Assembly (NCBI RefSeq): GCF_006337125.1
Contig: NZ_CP040887.1
Span: 2,108,001 to 2,172,000 of the forward strand
DNA from: Serinicoccus chungangensis
GTDB lineage: Bacteria; Actinomycetota; Actinomycetes; Actinomycetales; Dermatophilaceae
Direction of reading: 5' to 3'
DNA length: 64,000 nucleotides
Shown in pieces: positions 29,696 through 37,913 of the stretch; position 1 is the stretch's first letter; the number at the start of each line of letters is the position of its first letter. Made by a program: the position numbers and the translations under genes. The notes beneath the pieces were generated by a model. That model did not search any database and had not been told where the DNA came from. It saw nothing but the letters and a program-made list of their open reading frames with translations.

Positions 29696-29729
29696 CGCGT
29701 CCGGTGCGTCCTGACCGCGCGTCCGGTGC
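29696..29729. repeat. Two inverted copies of the 22-bp repeat core
   Basis: CGCGTCCGGTGC begins at 29696 and again at 29718, again 22 bp apart, each preceded by GACCG or GACCGCG. This is the reverse complement of the GCACCGGACGCG core found at 1158 and 15503. It lies just downstream of the helicase stop codon (29740, minus strand). Confidence 0.8.
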
Positions 29730-29739
29730 GGGTATGCCG

Positions 29740-31488
29740 TCAGCGTCGGCCGACGAACCAGCGGCGGATCGTCTCGATGCGCTCGAGCACCTGCTCGGAC
29801 GTGGCGGTCGCGAGCTCGGGACCGCCGCAGGTGCGGCGCAGCTCGGCGTGCACGACGGCGTGCGGCTGGCCCTTCTTCTGGGCGTAGGCGGAGACCAGCT
29901 TGTTGAGCTCCTTGCGGTGCTCGGCGAGCGCCCGGTGGGCGGAGACGGCCTGGGCCCGCGCCTGACCGCCGTCACGTCCCACCTGCTTCTTCTGGCGCTC
30001 CCGCAGCAGGGTCGCGACCTGGTCCGGCTCGAGCAGCCCGGGCAGGCCCAGGTAGTCGTCTTCGTCCTCCGACCCGGGCACCCCGCCCAGGCCGAACTGC
30101 TCGGCGTCGAAGAGGACGTGGTCGAACTCCGCGTCCGACCCGATCGCCTCGTAGCTGCCGGTGAGGTCGTCCGAGGCGCCCTCGGCGGCCTGCGCCTGCT
30201 CCAGCAGCCCGTCCTCCTCGGACCACAGCTGCTCCTCCCCGGTGTCCTTCCGGTTGAGCGCGTGGTCGCGCTCCAGCTCCATCGATCCGGCGTGCCCGAG
30301 CAGCAGCGGCACGTTGGGCAGGAAGACCGAGGCGGTCTCCCCACGCCGCCGGGCCCGGACGAAGCGGCCCACCGCCTGCGCGAAGAACAGCGGCGTCGAC
30401 GTCGACGTGGCGTAGACCCCCACCGCCAGCCGCGGCACGTCCACCCCCTCGGACACCATGCGGACGGCGACCATCCAGCGGGAGTCGCCCTCGGCGTACT
30501 CCTCGATCCGGGCCGACGCCCCCGCGTCGTCGGAGAGCACCACGGTCGCCGCCTCACCGGTGATCTCCCGCAGCTGCTTGGCGTAGGCGCGGGCCGAGCG
30601 CTGGTCGGAGGCGATGACCAGGCCGCCGGCGTCCTCCACGTGCCGACGCACCTCGCTGAGCCGCTTGTCGGCCGCCCGCAGCACCGCCGGGACCCAGTCG
30701 CCGGCCGGGTCCAGGGCGGTGCGCCACGCCTGCTTGGTGACGTCCTGCGTCAGCGGCTCCCCCAGCCGCGCCTCGAGCTCGTCCCCCACCTTGGTCCGCC
30801 ATCGCATCGTGCCGCCGTAGGACAGGAAGAGCACCGGCCGCACGACGCCGTCGCGCAGCGCGTCGGCGTAGCCGTAGGTGTAGTCGGCCGAGGAGCGCAG
30901 GATCCCCTCGGCGTCCATCTCGTAGCGGACGAACGGGATGGCCGCGGTGTCGGACCGGAAGGGCGTCCCGGTGAGGGACAGCCGCCGGGTCGCCGGCTCG
31001 AAGGCGTCGCGCACGGCCTCCCCCCAGGACAGCGCGTCACCGCCGTGGTGGACCTCGTCGAGGATCACCAGGGTGCGCGCCGCCTCGGTGCGTGCGCGGT
31101 GCAGCAGCGGCTTGCTGGCGACACCGGCATACGTCACGGCGACCCCGTCGAAGTCCTGGCTGTGCCGCCCCTGGGCGTTGGCGAAGCGCGGGTCGATGCG
31201 GATGCCGACCTTGGCGGCCGCCTCGGCCCACTGGGTCTTGAGGTGCTCGGTCGGTGCCACGACCGTGATGCGCTGCACCTCACCCCGGTCGAGCAGCTCC
31301 GTGGCGACGCGCAGGGCGAAGGTCGTCTTGCCCGCCCCGGGGGTCGCCACGGCGAGGAAGTCGCGCGGGCGCTCGGACAGGTAGGTCTGCAGCGCGGTCG
31401 CCTGCCAGGCGCGCAGCTTGCCCGCCGTGCCCCAGGCGGCGCGCTCGGGATAGGCGGGGGGCAGGTGGGAAGCGGCTGAAGTGGACAT
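29740..31488 (-). CDS. Superfamily 2 DEAD/DEAH-box helicase
   Basis: 582 residues from ATG at 31488; an upstream in-frame extension lacks similarity. Motif Q/I region: KLRAWQATALQTYLSERPRD then Walker A LAVATPGAGKTTFALRVATE. Walker B is LVILDEVHHGGDALSWGEAV (DEVHH). Motif III: LSLTGTPFRSDTAAIPFVRY. Motifs V/VI: WMVAVRMVSEGVDVPRLAVG and FFAQAVGRFVRARRRGET. The C-terminus is acidic then helical. This conserved actinobacterial helicase is usually single-copy and next to a DUF3039 gene, as here (divergent, start codons 135 bp apart). The nucleic-acid substrate is unknown; repair or RNA metabolism are both possible. Confidence 0.9.
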   Translation of the reverse strand: MSTSAASHLPPAYPERAAWGTAGKLRAWQATALQTYLSERPRDFLAVATPGAGKTTFALRVATELLDRGEVQRITVVAPTEHLKTQWAEAAAKVGIRIDPRFANAQGRHSQDFDGVAVTYAGVASKPLLHRARTEAARTLVILDEVHHGGDALSWGEAVRDAFEPATRRLSLTGTPFRSDTAAIPFVRYEMDAEGILRSSADYTYGYADALRDGVVRPVLFLSYGGTMRWRTKVGDELEARLGEPLTQDVTKQAWRTALDPAGDWVPAVLRAADKRLSEVRRHVEDAGGLVIASDQRSARAYAKQLREITGEAATVVLSDDAGASARIEEYAEGDSRWMVAVRMVSEGVDVPRLAVGVYATSTSTPLFFAQAVGRFVRARRRGETASVFLPNVPLLLGHAGSMELERDHALNRKDTGEEQLWSEEDGLLEQAQAAEGASDDLTGSYEAIGSDAEFDHVLFDAEQFGLGGVPGSEDEDDYLGLPGLLEPDQVATLLRERQKKQVGRDGGQARAQAVSAHRALAEHRKELNKLVSAYAQKKGQPHAVVHAELRRTCGGPELATATSEQVLERIETIRRWFVGRR

Positions 31489-31622
31489 CGACTCGTCAGG
31501 ATAGGTCGTTTCCGGATCCGACTCACCCGGCCCTCCCGGTGCCCGCACGGGGCCGCACGCCGTGGTATGCCGTGCCTGCCGGCTGCCGACACGCGCACCG
31601 GGGCGCGCCTAGACTGGGGCGC

Positions 31623-31964
31623 ATGAGCGTCCGCATGTCCGACCAGCCCCTCGACGCGCCCGAGGCACCGAGCCAGCCGTCCACGCAGACCGCCGTGCTG
31701 GAGCGCGAGGACACCCGGGTCCAGCCCGACCTCTCCGAGCCGGGCGACCACGAGCGCTTCTCGCACTACGTGCGCAAGGAGAAGATCATGGAGTCGGCGC
31801 TCAGCGGCGACCCGGTCATCGCCCTGTGCGGCAAGGTGTGGGTGCCGGGTCGGGACCCGCAGCGCTTCCCCGTGTGCCCGCAGTGCAAGGAGATCTACGA
31901 AGGGCTGCGCGAGCCGCAGGACGGCGGCGGCTCCGGCGGGGGTCCCGGCGGCGGCGAGGGCTGA
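31623..31964 (+). CDS. DUF3039 family protein
   Basis: 113 residues. An N-terminal Asp/Glu/Pro-rich stretch is followed by the family core ERFSHYVRKEKIMESALSGD, then PVIALCGKVWVPGRDPQRFP and VCPQCKEIYEGL. A cysteine in LCGK and the pair in CPQC suggest a small metal-binding (zinc ribbon-like) unit. The C-terminus is Gly-rich. Function unknown; the conserved pairing with the divergent helicase suggests a shared context. The stop codon lies inside a short direct repeat (31952-32002). Confidence 0.85.
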   Translation: MSVRMSDQPLDAPEAPSQPSTQTAVLEREDTRVQPDLSEPGDHERFSHYVRKEKIMESALSGDPVIALCGKVWVPGRDPQRFPVCPQCKEIYEGLREPQDGGGSGGGPGGGEG

Positions 31965-32002
31965 GCCCACCCCCCGGCGACGGCGAGGGCTGAGCCCACC
32001 CC
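31952..32002. repeat. Short direct duplication spanning a stop codon
   Basis: CGGCGAGGGCTGAGCCCACC (followed by CC) occurs at 31952 and again at 31981, 29 bp apart. The first copy contains the DUF3039 stop; the second repeats it out of frame context. Each copy contains the small palindrome GGGCTGAGCCC and could act as a weak terminator between the convergent genes. Confidence 0.7.
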
Positions 32003-32017
32003 GGACGGCGCCGGGTG

Positions 32018-32596
32018 TCAGTTGCGCTCGGGGTGCTCGGTCCAGGTCGTGAGGAAGGACGCCGCCGAGCGCTGGCGCAGCAGCACGTCACGCCAGAGGC
32101 CGGTGGTGTCCGCGCGGAAGGCGTCGCGCGGCTCCCGGGGCACGACCTCCCACGCCCCGTGCCGGATCTCGGAGTCGAGCTGGCCGGCCGACCACCCGCT
32201 GTAGCCCACGAAGATCCGGAAGGCGCCGAGCTCGGGCACGACCAGCGGCGCGGGGGCGTCGAGGTCGACCAGCCCGATGCCGCCGAAGAGCAGCTGGGTG
32301 CCGAGCGGGGGGTCCTCCGGCAGGTGGCCGGGCACGCTCACCAGCCCCATGGCCGTGTCCCGGCCCACCGGGCCGCCGCGGAAGAGCACCCCCGGGTCGG
32401 TCACGAAGGGCTGCCACTCCGGCAGGACCGCGTCGACGCCGGCCTCCATCGGCTGGTTGAGGACGAGCCCGTGGGCGCCGTCCTCGTCGTGGTGCAGGAC
32501 CAGCACGACGGACCCGGCGAAGGGGTCACCGGTGAGCGGGGTGGCCACGAGCAGCTGGCCGGTGACCTCGCCCCGATCCCGGCGCTGCGGGCTCAC
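32018..32596 (-). CDS. YqgE/AlgH family protein (UPF0301)
   Basis: 192 residues with a GTG start overlapping the stop of the VanZ-like gene (GTGA). Core motifs: GQLLVATPLTGDPFAGSVVL, VLHHDEDGAHGLVLNQPMEA, FRGGPVGRDTAMGLVSV, and FRIFVGYSGWSAGQLDSEIR. These match YqgE/AlgH proteins, conserved but without an agreed biochemical function (once proposed as a regulator of alginate genes). Length normal. Confidence 0.9.
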   Translation of the reverse strand: MSPQRRDRGEVTGQLLVATPLTGDPFAGSVVLVLHHDEDGAHGLVLNQPMEAGVDAVLPEWQPFVTDPGVLFRGGPVGRDTAMGLVSVPGHLPEDPPLGTQLLFGGIGLVDLDAPAPLVVPELGAFRIFVGYSGWSAGQLDSEIRHGAWEVVPREPRDAFRADTTGLWRDVLLRQRSAASFLTTWTEHPERN

Positions 32597-32970
32597 GACC
32601 GGCCCCTCGTCGGCGTCGAGGTTGCGCCCATGTCCCCATCATGACCCCACCGGCGCCGGGTCGTCGCGGCGACCCAGACCCCGAGCGCCACGCCCAGCAG
32701 GTCCGTGGCGGCGTCGAGCGGGTCCGCCTGGCGACCGGGTGCGAGCACCTGCTGCAGCGGCTCGCTCACGAGGGCGTGGAGCACCAGGACGGGCACGAGC
32801 CAGCGCGCCCGCAGCCACCACGCGAGGGCGGCCGGCACGGCGAAGGCGACCAGGTGGCCGACCTTGTCCAGACCGGGCACCCCGTCCGGCCCGGGCATCT
32901 GCGGCGCGTAGAGGCCGTAGGCCTGGACGAGCAGCGACACGAGCAGCGCGAACCACCCGAGCACCACCAC
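32593..32970 (-). CDS. VanZ-like small membrane protein
   Basis: About 125 residues with three or four transmembrane segments: VVVLGWFALLVSLLVQAYGL, LDKVGHLVAFAVPAALAWWL, WLVPVLVLHALVSEPLQQVL and AATDLLGVALGVWVAATT. The DKVGHLVAFA and D-AATDLLG motifs fit the VanZ family. Members can change glycopeptide or lipoglycopeptide sensitivity, but here context gives no sign of a van cluster. The start is uncertain. The first GTG is at 32970, but the coding frame continues to a CTG at 33012 overlapping the malic enzyme stop with a GAGGAG just upstream. Coupled to yqgE. Confidence 0.75.
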   Translation of the reverse strand: MVVLGWFALLVSLLVQAYGLYAPQMPGPDGVPGLDKVGHLVAFAVPAALAWWLRARWLVPVLVLHALVSEPLQQVLAPGRQADPLDAATDLLGVALGVWVAATTRRRWGHDGDMGATSTPTRGRS

Positions 32971-33008
32971 GAGGTCCAGGCCGGGCGGTCGCCCGGGAGG
33001 GCCGCCGG

Positions 33009-34424
33009 TCAGCTCGTCTCCTCGCGCCGCGCCCGCGCGGCCGCCTCGACCGCCTGGGCGACCGCCTTGGTGGCCTTGGGGTTGAAGACGCTGGGGATGA
33101 TGTAGGTCGGGTTGAGCTCGTCGGCGGTGACGACGTCGGCGAGCGCCGAGGCCGCGGCCAGGAGCATCTGGTCGTCGATGTGGTCGCTCGCGGCGTCCAG
33201 CAGGCCGCGGAAGACCCCCGGGAAGACGAGCACGTTGTTGATCTGGTTGGCGAAGTCGCTGCGCCCGGTCGCGACGACGGTGGCGTGCTTGCCGGCCTCG
33301 ACCGGGTCGACCTCGGGGACCGGGTTGGCCATGGCGAAGACGACCGCGTCGTCGTTCATCCGGGCGATGTCGTCGCCGGTGAGGATGTTGCCCGCCGAGA
33401 CACCGATGAAGACGTCCGCCCCGACGAGGGCCTCCTGCAGCGTCCCGGTCGCGAGGCCGCGGTTGGTCTGGCTGGCGATCCACGCGAGGTTGCCGTTGTC
33501 GCCGCGCATGACGTCAGGACGCCGCGGGTGGATCACCCCGTCGACGTCGGCCACGAGGACGTCGGTGGCCCCGGCCTGCAGCAGCAGGCGGATGATCGCG
33601 GACCCGGCGGCCCCCGCCCCGGACATGACGATCTTGACCGACCCGAGCTCCTTGTCCACCACCCGCAGGGAGTTCTTCAGCGCGGCGAGCGCCACGATCG
33701 CCGTCCCGTGCTGGTCGTCGTGGAAGACGGGGATGTCCAGCTCCCGCCGCAGCCGGGCCTCGATCTCGAAGCAGCGGGGCGCCGAGATGTCCTCGAGGTT
33801 GATCCCGGCGAAACCGGGGGCGATGGCCTTGACCACGCGCACGATCTCGTCGCTGTCGTGCGCGTCGAGGCAGATGGGGAAGGCGTCGATGTCGGCGAAC
33901 CGCTTGAAGAGCGCCGCCTTGCCCTCCATCACCGGCATCGCCGCGAGCGGCCCGATGTCCCCGAGGCCGAGGACGGCCGACCCGTCGGTCACGACCGCGA
34001 CGGTGTTGCGCTTGATGGTGAGGCTGCGCGCGTCCTCCGGGTTCTCGGCGATGGCCTGGCAGATCTTGGCGACGCCGGGGGTGTAGACGAGCGACAGGTC
34101 GTCGCGGTTGCGGATCGGCAGCTTGGACTTCACCTCGAGCTTGCCCCCCAGGTGCGCGAGGAAGGTGCGGTCGCTGACCCGGCCGATCTCGACCCCGTCG
34201 ACCTCGCTGATGGCCTCGACGACCTCGGCGGCGTGGTCGGTGCCGTAGGTCGCGATCGTGAGGTCGGCCTGCAGCCGCTCGGTGCCGGAGTCGCTGATGT
34301 CGACCGCGGTGACCATGCCGCCGACGTCCGCCACCGCGGTGGTGATCTCGGAGACGGCGGTGACGCGGGCCGGCAGCTCGAGGCGGACGGTGATGGAGTT
34401 CGACACAGAGGGGACGGGGCTCAT
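33009..34424 (-). CDS. NAD-dependent malic enzyme with N-terminal ACT domain
   Basis: 471 residues from ATG at 34424. Malic enzyme decarboxylates malate to pyruvate. Residues ~1-85 form an ACT regulatory domain (SNSITVRLELPARVTAVSEI, DVGGMVTAVDISDSGTERLQ). The catalytic part begins PIRNRDDLSLVYTPGVAKIC and has VVTDGSAVLGLGDIGPLAAM, the metal-binding DVFHDDQH-type site (IPVFHDDQHGTAIVALAA), the NAD-binding VKIVMSGAGAAGSAIIRLLL and the end FVFGNP-like block FAMANPVPEVDPVEAG. The ACT domain suggests allosteric control by an amino acid. The VanZ-yqgE genes follow without a gap. Confidence 0.94.
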   Translation of the reverse strand: MSPVPSVSNSITVRLELPARVTAVSEITTAVADVGGMVTAVDISDSGTERLQADLTIATYGTDHAAEVVEAISEVDGVEIGRVSDRTFLAHLGGKLEVKSKLPIRNRDDLSLVYTPGVAKICQAIAENPEDARSLTIKRNTVAVVTDGSAVLGLGDIGPLAAMPVMEGKAALFKRFADIDAFPICLDAHDSDEIVRVVKAIAPGFAGINLEDISAPRCFEIEARLRRELDIPVFHDDQHGTAIVALAALKNSLRVVDKELGSVKIVMSGAGAAGSAIIRLLLQAGATDVLVADVDGVIHPRRPDVMRGDNGNLAWIASQTNRGLATGTLQEALVGADVFIGVSAGNILTGDDIARMNDDAVVFAMANPVPEVDPVEAGKHATVVATGRSDFANQINNVLVFPGVFRGLLDAASDHIDDQMLLAAASALADVVTADELNPTYIIPSVFNPKATKAVAQAVEAAARARREETS

Positions 34425-34503
34425 GGCCCCATTGTGGCGCGTCCGGCCGCGCGAGGAGTATGCAGCCCGCCCCGGCGCGCCGTGCCCGCCGCCCTGGCGG
34501 GGC

Positions 34504-36041
34504 TCACCACTCGACGACGACGTCGCACCAGGTGCGCAGGAGCTCCTCGTCGTGGGAGGCGACCAGCACCCCGCACCCGGTGGCGTGCTGGTGCTCGTGC
34601 ACGGCCCGTGCGACCGCACGCGCGGTGGCGGCGTCGACCATCGACGTCGGCTCGTCCAGCAGGAGGAAGTCCGCCCCCAGGGCCAGGGCCCGGGCCAGCA
34701 CGACCCGCTGCAGCTGGCCGCCGGACACCTCGTCCGGTCGGCGGCTGGCCAGCTCCGGGGCCAGACCCACCTGGTCCAGCATCCGGGCGACGGTGGTGTC
34801 GTCGCCGGCCCGCCCCGCCAGCCGGGACGGCTCGAGCAGGCTGCGGCCGAGGGTCCAGCGGGGGTCGACCCCCTGCCGCGGGTCCTGCGGCACGAACGCG
34901 ATGCGCCGGCGCAGGGCGGCGGGCACGGCATACCGGTGCCGTGGACCGGGCGCCCGTCCACCCGCACCTGGCCGGCGGAGGGGCGGTGCAGCAGCGCGAG
35001 GGTGCGCAGCAGCGTCGTCTTGCCGGCTCCGGAGGGCGCCATGAGGCCCGTGGTGCGGTCCGGGCGGACCCGCAGCGTCACCCCGCTGCGCACCAGCGTG
35101 CCCCGGCCGCGCCGCAGGGTGAGGTCCACGGCGGCGAGGCCGGGTCCCTCCTCGTCGCCCGGTCCTCCCCCGTCGCCCGGTCCTACCCCGGACGCGGAGG
35201 GCACCGCGGCGGCCGTCGACGGGCGCTGCGCCGTGGTGGCGTGCGGGGCCAGGCGGTGGGTGGCCCGGCGGGCCCGGTCGATCACCTCACCGACCGGCAC
35301 GTCCGCGCCACGGGACCGCCCGCCGTCGATCTCGACCACGGCGTCCGCGGCCTCCTCGGCGAGCCTGAGGTCGTGGGTGACGACGAGCACCGCCCGGCCC
35401 TCGTCGTGCGCCAGCGCCGTCAGCCCGGCCGCCGCCGCCCGCGCGCGGGGCCGGTCCAGACCGGTGGTGGGCTCGTCGGCCAGGACGAGCCCGGGGTCGC
35501 CGAGCAGGGCCAGCGCGTTGGACACCCGCTGCGCCTGCCCGCCGGAGAGCTGGGAGGGCAGCCGCCGCCACCACTGCGGCTCCACGTCGTGCCGTCGCAT
35601 CGCCGACCGCACCGAGGACGGCACCGCCGTGGCCGGCACGTGGACCCGCGCCTTCTCGGTGAGGTGGTGGCCGACGGTGAGCACGGGGGTCATGGCGCCC
35701 ACGGGAGCCTGCGGCAGCCACGCCGCGACGCGGCCACGCACCCGCTCGCGCACGGGCGCGCCGGGGTCGACGAGGTCGACGGCACCGGCGTCGTCGTCCT
35801 CCCACCACCCGTGGCCGCGGACGAGGGAACCGATGGGCAGCAGACCCAGCAGGGCGGCCAGGAGCGTCGTCTTGCCCGCGCCGCTGGGGCCCAGGAGCAC
35901 CACGAGGCGTCCGCGCGGCACCCGCAGGTCCACCTGCTCCAGCACCGTGCTGTGACCTCCGCGCCCGTCGGGCAGGGCCACCCCGAGGCCGTCCACCCGG
36001 AGCCCTCCCCGCGGCCCGGTCCCGTCTGCCGTCGTGCTCAT
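34504..36041 (-). CDS. Fused two-domain peptide-type ABC ATPase (one-base frameshift)
   Basis: Two ATP-binding cassettes in one chain, energising the permeases encoded just upstream. Cassette 1: Walker A VVLLGPSGAGKTTLLAALLG, signature SQLSGGQAQRVSNALALLGD, Walker B LVLADEPTTGLD. Cassette 2: Walker A GLMAPSGAGKTTLLRTLALL, then after the frame break signature DEVSGGQLQRVVLARALALG and Walker B FLLLDEPTSMVD. The break is at about 34920-34935: upstream ends ...DGRPVHGTGM, downstream resumes VPAALRRRIAFVPQDPRQG. Length is 2 modulo 3, one base missing. Other genomes often encode separate D and F subunits; the fusion itself looks genuine since both cassettes share one frame until the break. ATGA overlap with the preceding permease. 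Confidence 0.88.
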
Positions 36042-36919
36042 GCGCGCCCCCGGGACGCCGGGCGCAGCCGCTCGCCGAGCGCGAAGACGACCAGGCTCAG
36101 CCCCACGAGCAGCAGGCCGGGCAGCACCGCCGGCCACCAGTGCCCTGCGAGGACGGCCGTGCGCGACTGCTCGATGATGGTGCCGAGCGAGGCTTGGTCG
36201 TCGGGCAGCCCCAGCCCGAGGAAGCTCAGCGCCGACTCGTGCATGATCGCGTGCGGCACCATGAGCACGGTCGCGAGCACCACCCGGCCCATGACGTGCG
36301 CCAGCAGGTGCCGGGAGAGCACCCACCAGCGCCCGGCGCCGGCCCCGACCGCGGCCTCGACGAAGCCCACGCCCTGCAGGGCGAGCAGCTCGGCCCGCAC
36401 CAGGCGCGCGGTGGTCGTCCAGTGGGTCAGGGCGACGCTGAGGATCACGCTCCCGAGCGAGGGCCCGAGCAGGGCGACGATGACGATGCCCAGCACCAGG
36501 TGCGGCAGGGCGTTGACGGCGTCGACGAGACGCATCAGGAGGCCGTCGACGACGCCACCGCCGGCGCGGGAGGCCAGCGAGCCGGCGAGCCCGCCCACGA
36601 CCACTCCGACGACGCTGGAGACGAGCGCCGCCACCAGCCCGACCAGGAGCGACACCCGGGCACCCGCGAGGCTGCGGGCCAGCAGGTCGCGACCCGCCTG
36701 GTCGGTCCCGAAGGGGTGCTCGACCGAGGGCGGTAGGAAGGCCTGCGTGAAGTCCGCCCGCTGGTCGGCCGCGCCCGCGCCCAGCAGCAGGACGACCACG
36801 ACCACGCCGGCCAGGACGGCCCACCAGGGTCCGGACCCGCCCCTCGGCGCCGCGCGCCGGTTCCCGGACCAGGGCCTCGAGCGGGCCCCGGCGACCTCGC
36901 GCCACCCCTCAGCCGTCAT
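36038..36919 (-). CDS. ABC transporter permease, peptide/nickel type (DppC-like)
   Basis: 293 residues, about six transmembrane segments. An N-terminal hydrophobic helix (AVLAGVVVVVLLLGAGAAD) is followed by the periplasmic HPFGTDQAGRDLLARSLAGA motif, diagnostic of DppC/OppC permeases. The ATPase-contact EAA-like loop is around AAVGAGAGRWWVLSRHLLAH, and SALSFLGLGLPDDQASLGTI is the conserved C-terminal block. It overlaps the DppB-like gene by 11 bp and the ATPase gene by 4 bp, so the operon is tightly coupled. Confidence 0.92.
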   Translation of the reverse strand: MTAEGWREVAGARSRPWSGNRRAAPRGGSGPWWAVLAGVVVVVLLLGAGAADQRADFTQAFLPPSVEHPFGTDQAGRDLLARSLAGARVSLLVGLVAALVSSVVGVVVGGLAGSLASRAGGGVVDGLLMRLVDAVNALPHLVLGIVIVALLGPSLGSVILSVALTHWTTTARLVRAELLALQGVGFVEAAVGAGAGRWWVLSRHLLAHVMGRVVLATVLMVPHAIMHESALSFLGLGLPDDQASLGTIIEQSRTAVLAGHWWPAVLPGLLLVGLSLVVFALGERLRPASRGRA

Positions 36920-37913
36920 GACGGCCCACCCTCGGGTCGACGACGCGGTAGGCGATGTCCGCGGCGAGGTTGCCGAGCACCACCAGCACGGTCGTGAGGA
37001 CGGTGAGGGCGGCGAGCAGCGGGAAGTCCAGGCGCAGCGCGGAGTCCACGGTCGCGCTCGCGACCCCCGGCCAGGAGAACACCGTCTCGACGAGCACGGC
37101 GCCGGTGATGAGCTCGGGCACCCGCACGCCGAGGACGGTCACCAGGGGCAGCAGCGCGGGCCGGACGGCGTGCTGGCGCAGCAGCCGCGACGTCGGTATG
37201 CCGCGGGCCCAGGCCGCGCGCACCGGCACCCCCGCCAGGGCGTCGCGAGTGGCGTCGCGGACGACCAGACCGAACCACGGCAGCTGGGACAGCGCCAGCA
37301 CCAGGACCGGCAGGACGGCGTGGTGCAGCACGTCCAGCGGCTGCACCGTGCCCGAGCCCGGCGAGGTCGCCCCACCGGTCGGGAGCCACCCGAGCCACAC
37401 GGCGAAGACCCACACGGCGACCAGACCCAGCCAGAACGGGGGTGCCGCCTGGAGCGCGAGCAGCCCCCCGCCCACCATCCGGTCCGCCCACGACCCGGGC
37501 CGGGTCCCGGCCACCCCTCCGACGACCAGGCCCCCGAGCACGGCCAGCACCAGCGCGGCGGACATGAGCCCGAGGGTCCACGGCAGCCGCTGCGCGATGA
37601 CGGTGACGACGGGCGAGCGCTGGCTGGAGGACGCGCCGAGGTCCCCCTGCAGGGCGTTGCCCCACCAGGAGGCCCACTGCTGCACCGCCCCGCTGTCGGC
37701 GGCCCGGTCCCGCATCGCCTCGAGGGTCGGCCCGTCCATCGTCAGGGCCCGCTCCCCCAGCGTGGCGAGGACCGGGTCGAAGGGCGTGCTCTGCGCGAGG
37801 GCGAACATCACGAGGGTGACGCCTGCCACGAGGACGGGGAGCAGCAGCAGCCGTCGGACGAGGAGCCCGGTCAGCGGTGAGCGGGCGGGGCGGAGCCGGT
37901 CCTGCAGCCTCAC
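36909..37913 (-). CDS. ABC transporter permease, peptide/nickel type (DppB-like)
   Basis: 334 residues if the GTG at 37913, which overlaps the binding-protein stop (GTGA), is the start; a GTG at 37946 would extend it by 11 codons. N-terminus LLVRRLLLLPVLVAGVTLVM is typical for DppB, as are QRLPWTLGLMSAALVLAVLG, the conserved GGLLALQAAPPFWLGLVAV and the loop LLRQHAVRPALLPLVTVLGV (EAA region), with the late VETVFSWPGVASATVDSALR motif. Partner of the DppC-like permease. Substrate unknown: di/oligopeptides, nickel or other solutes. Confidence 0.92.
   Translation of the reverse strand: MRLQDRLRPARSPLTGLLVRRLLLLPVLVAGVTLVMFALAQSTPFDPVLATLGERALTMDGPTLEAMRDRAADSGAVQQWASWWGNALQGDLGASSSQRSPVVTVIAQRLPWTLGLMSAALVLAVLGGLVVGGVAGTRPGSWADRMVGGGLLALQAAPPFWLGLVAVWVFAVWLGWLPTGGATSPGSGTVQPLDVLHHAVLPVLVLALSQLPWFGLVVRDATRDALAGVPVRAAWARGIPTSRLLRQHAVRPALLPLVTVLGVRVPELITGAVLVETVFSWPGVASATVDSALRLDFPLLAALTVLTTVLVVLGNLAADIAYRVVDPRVGRHDG

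Noticed and set aside
32277..37880. 1867-codon plus-strand open frame across yqgE, malic enzyme and the ABC operon
   Set aside because: It spans several well-supported minus-strand genes and translates to low-complexity Arg/Pro/Ser sequence.
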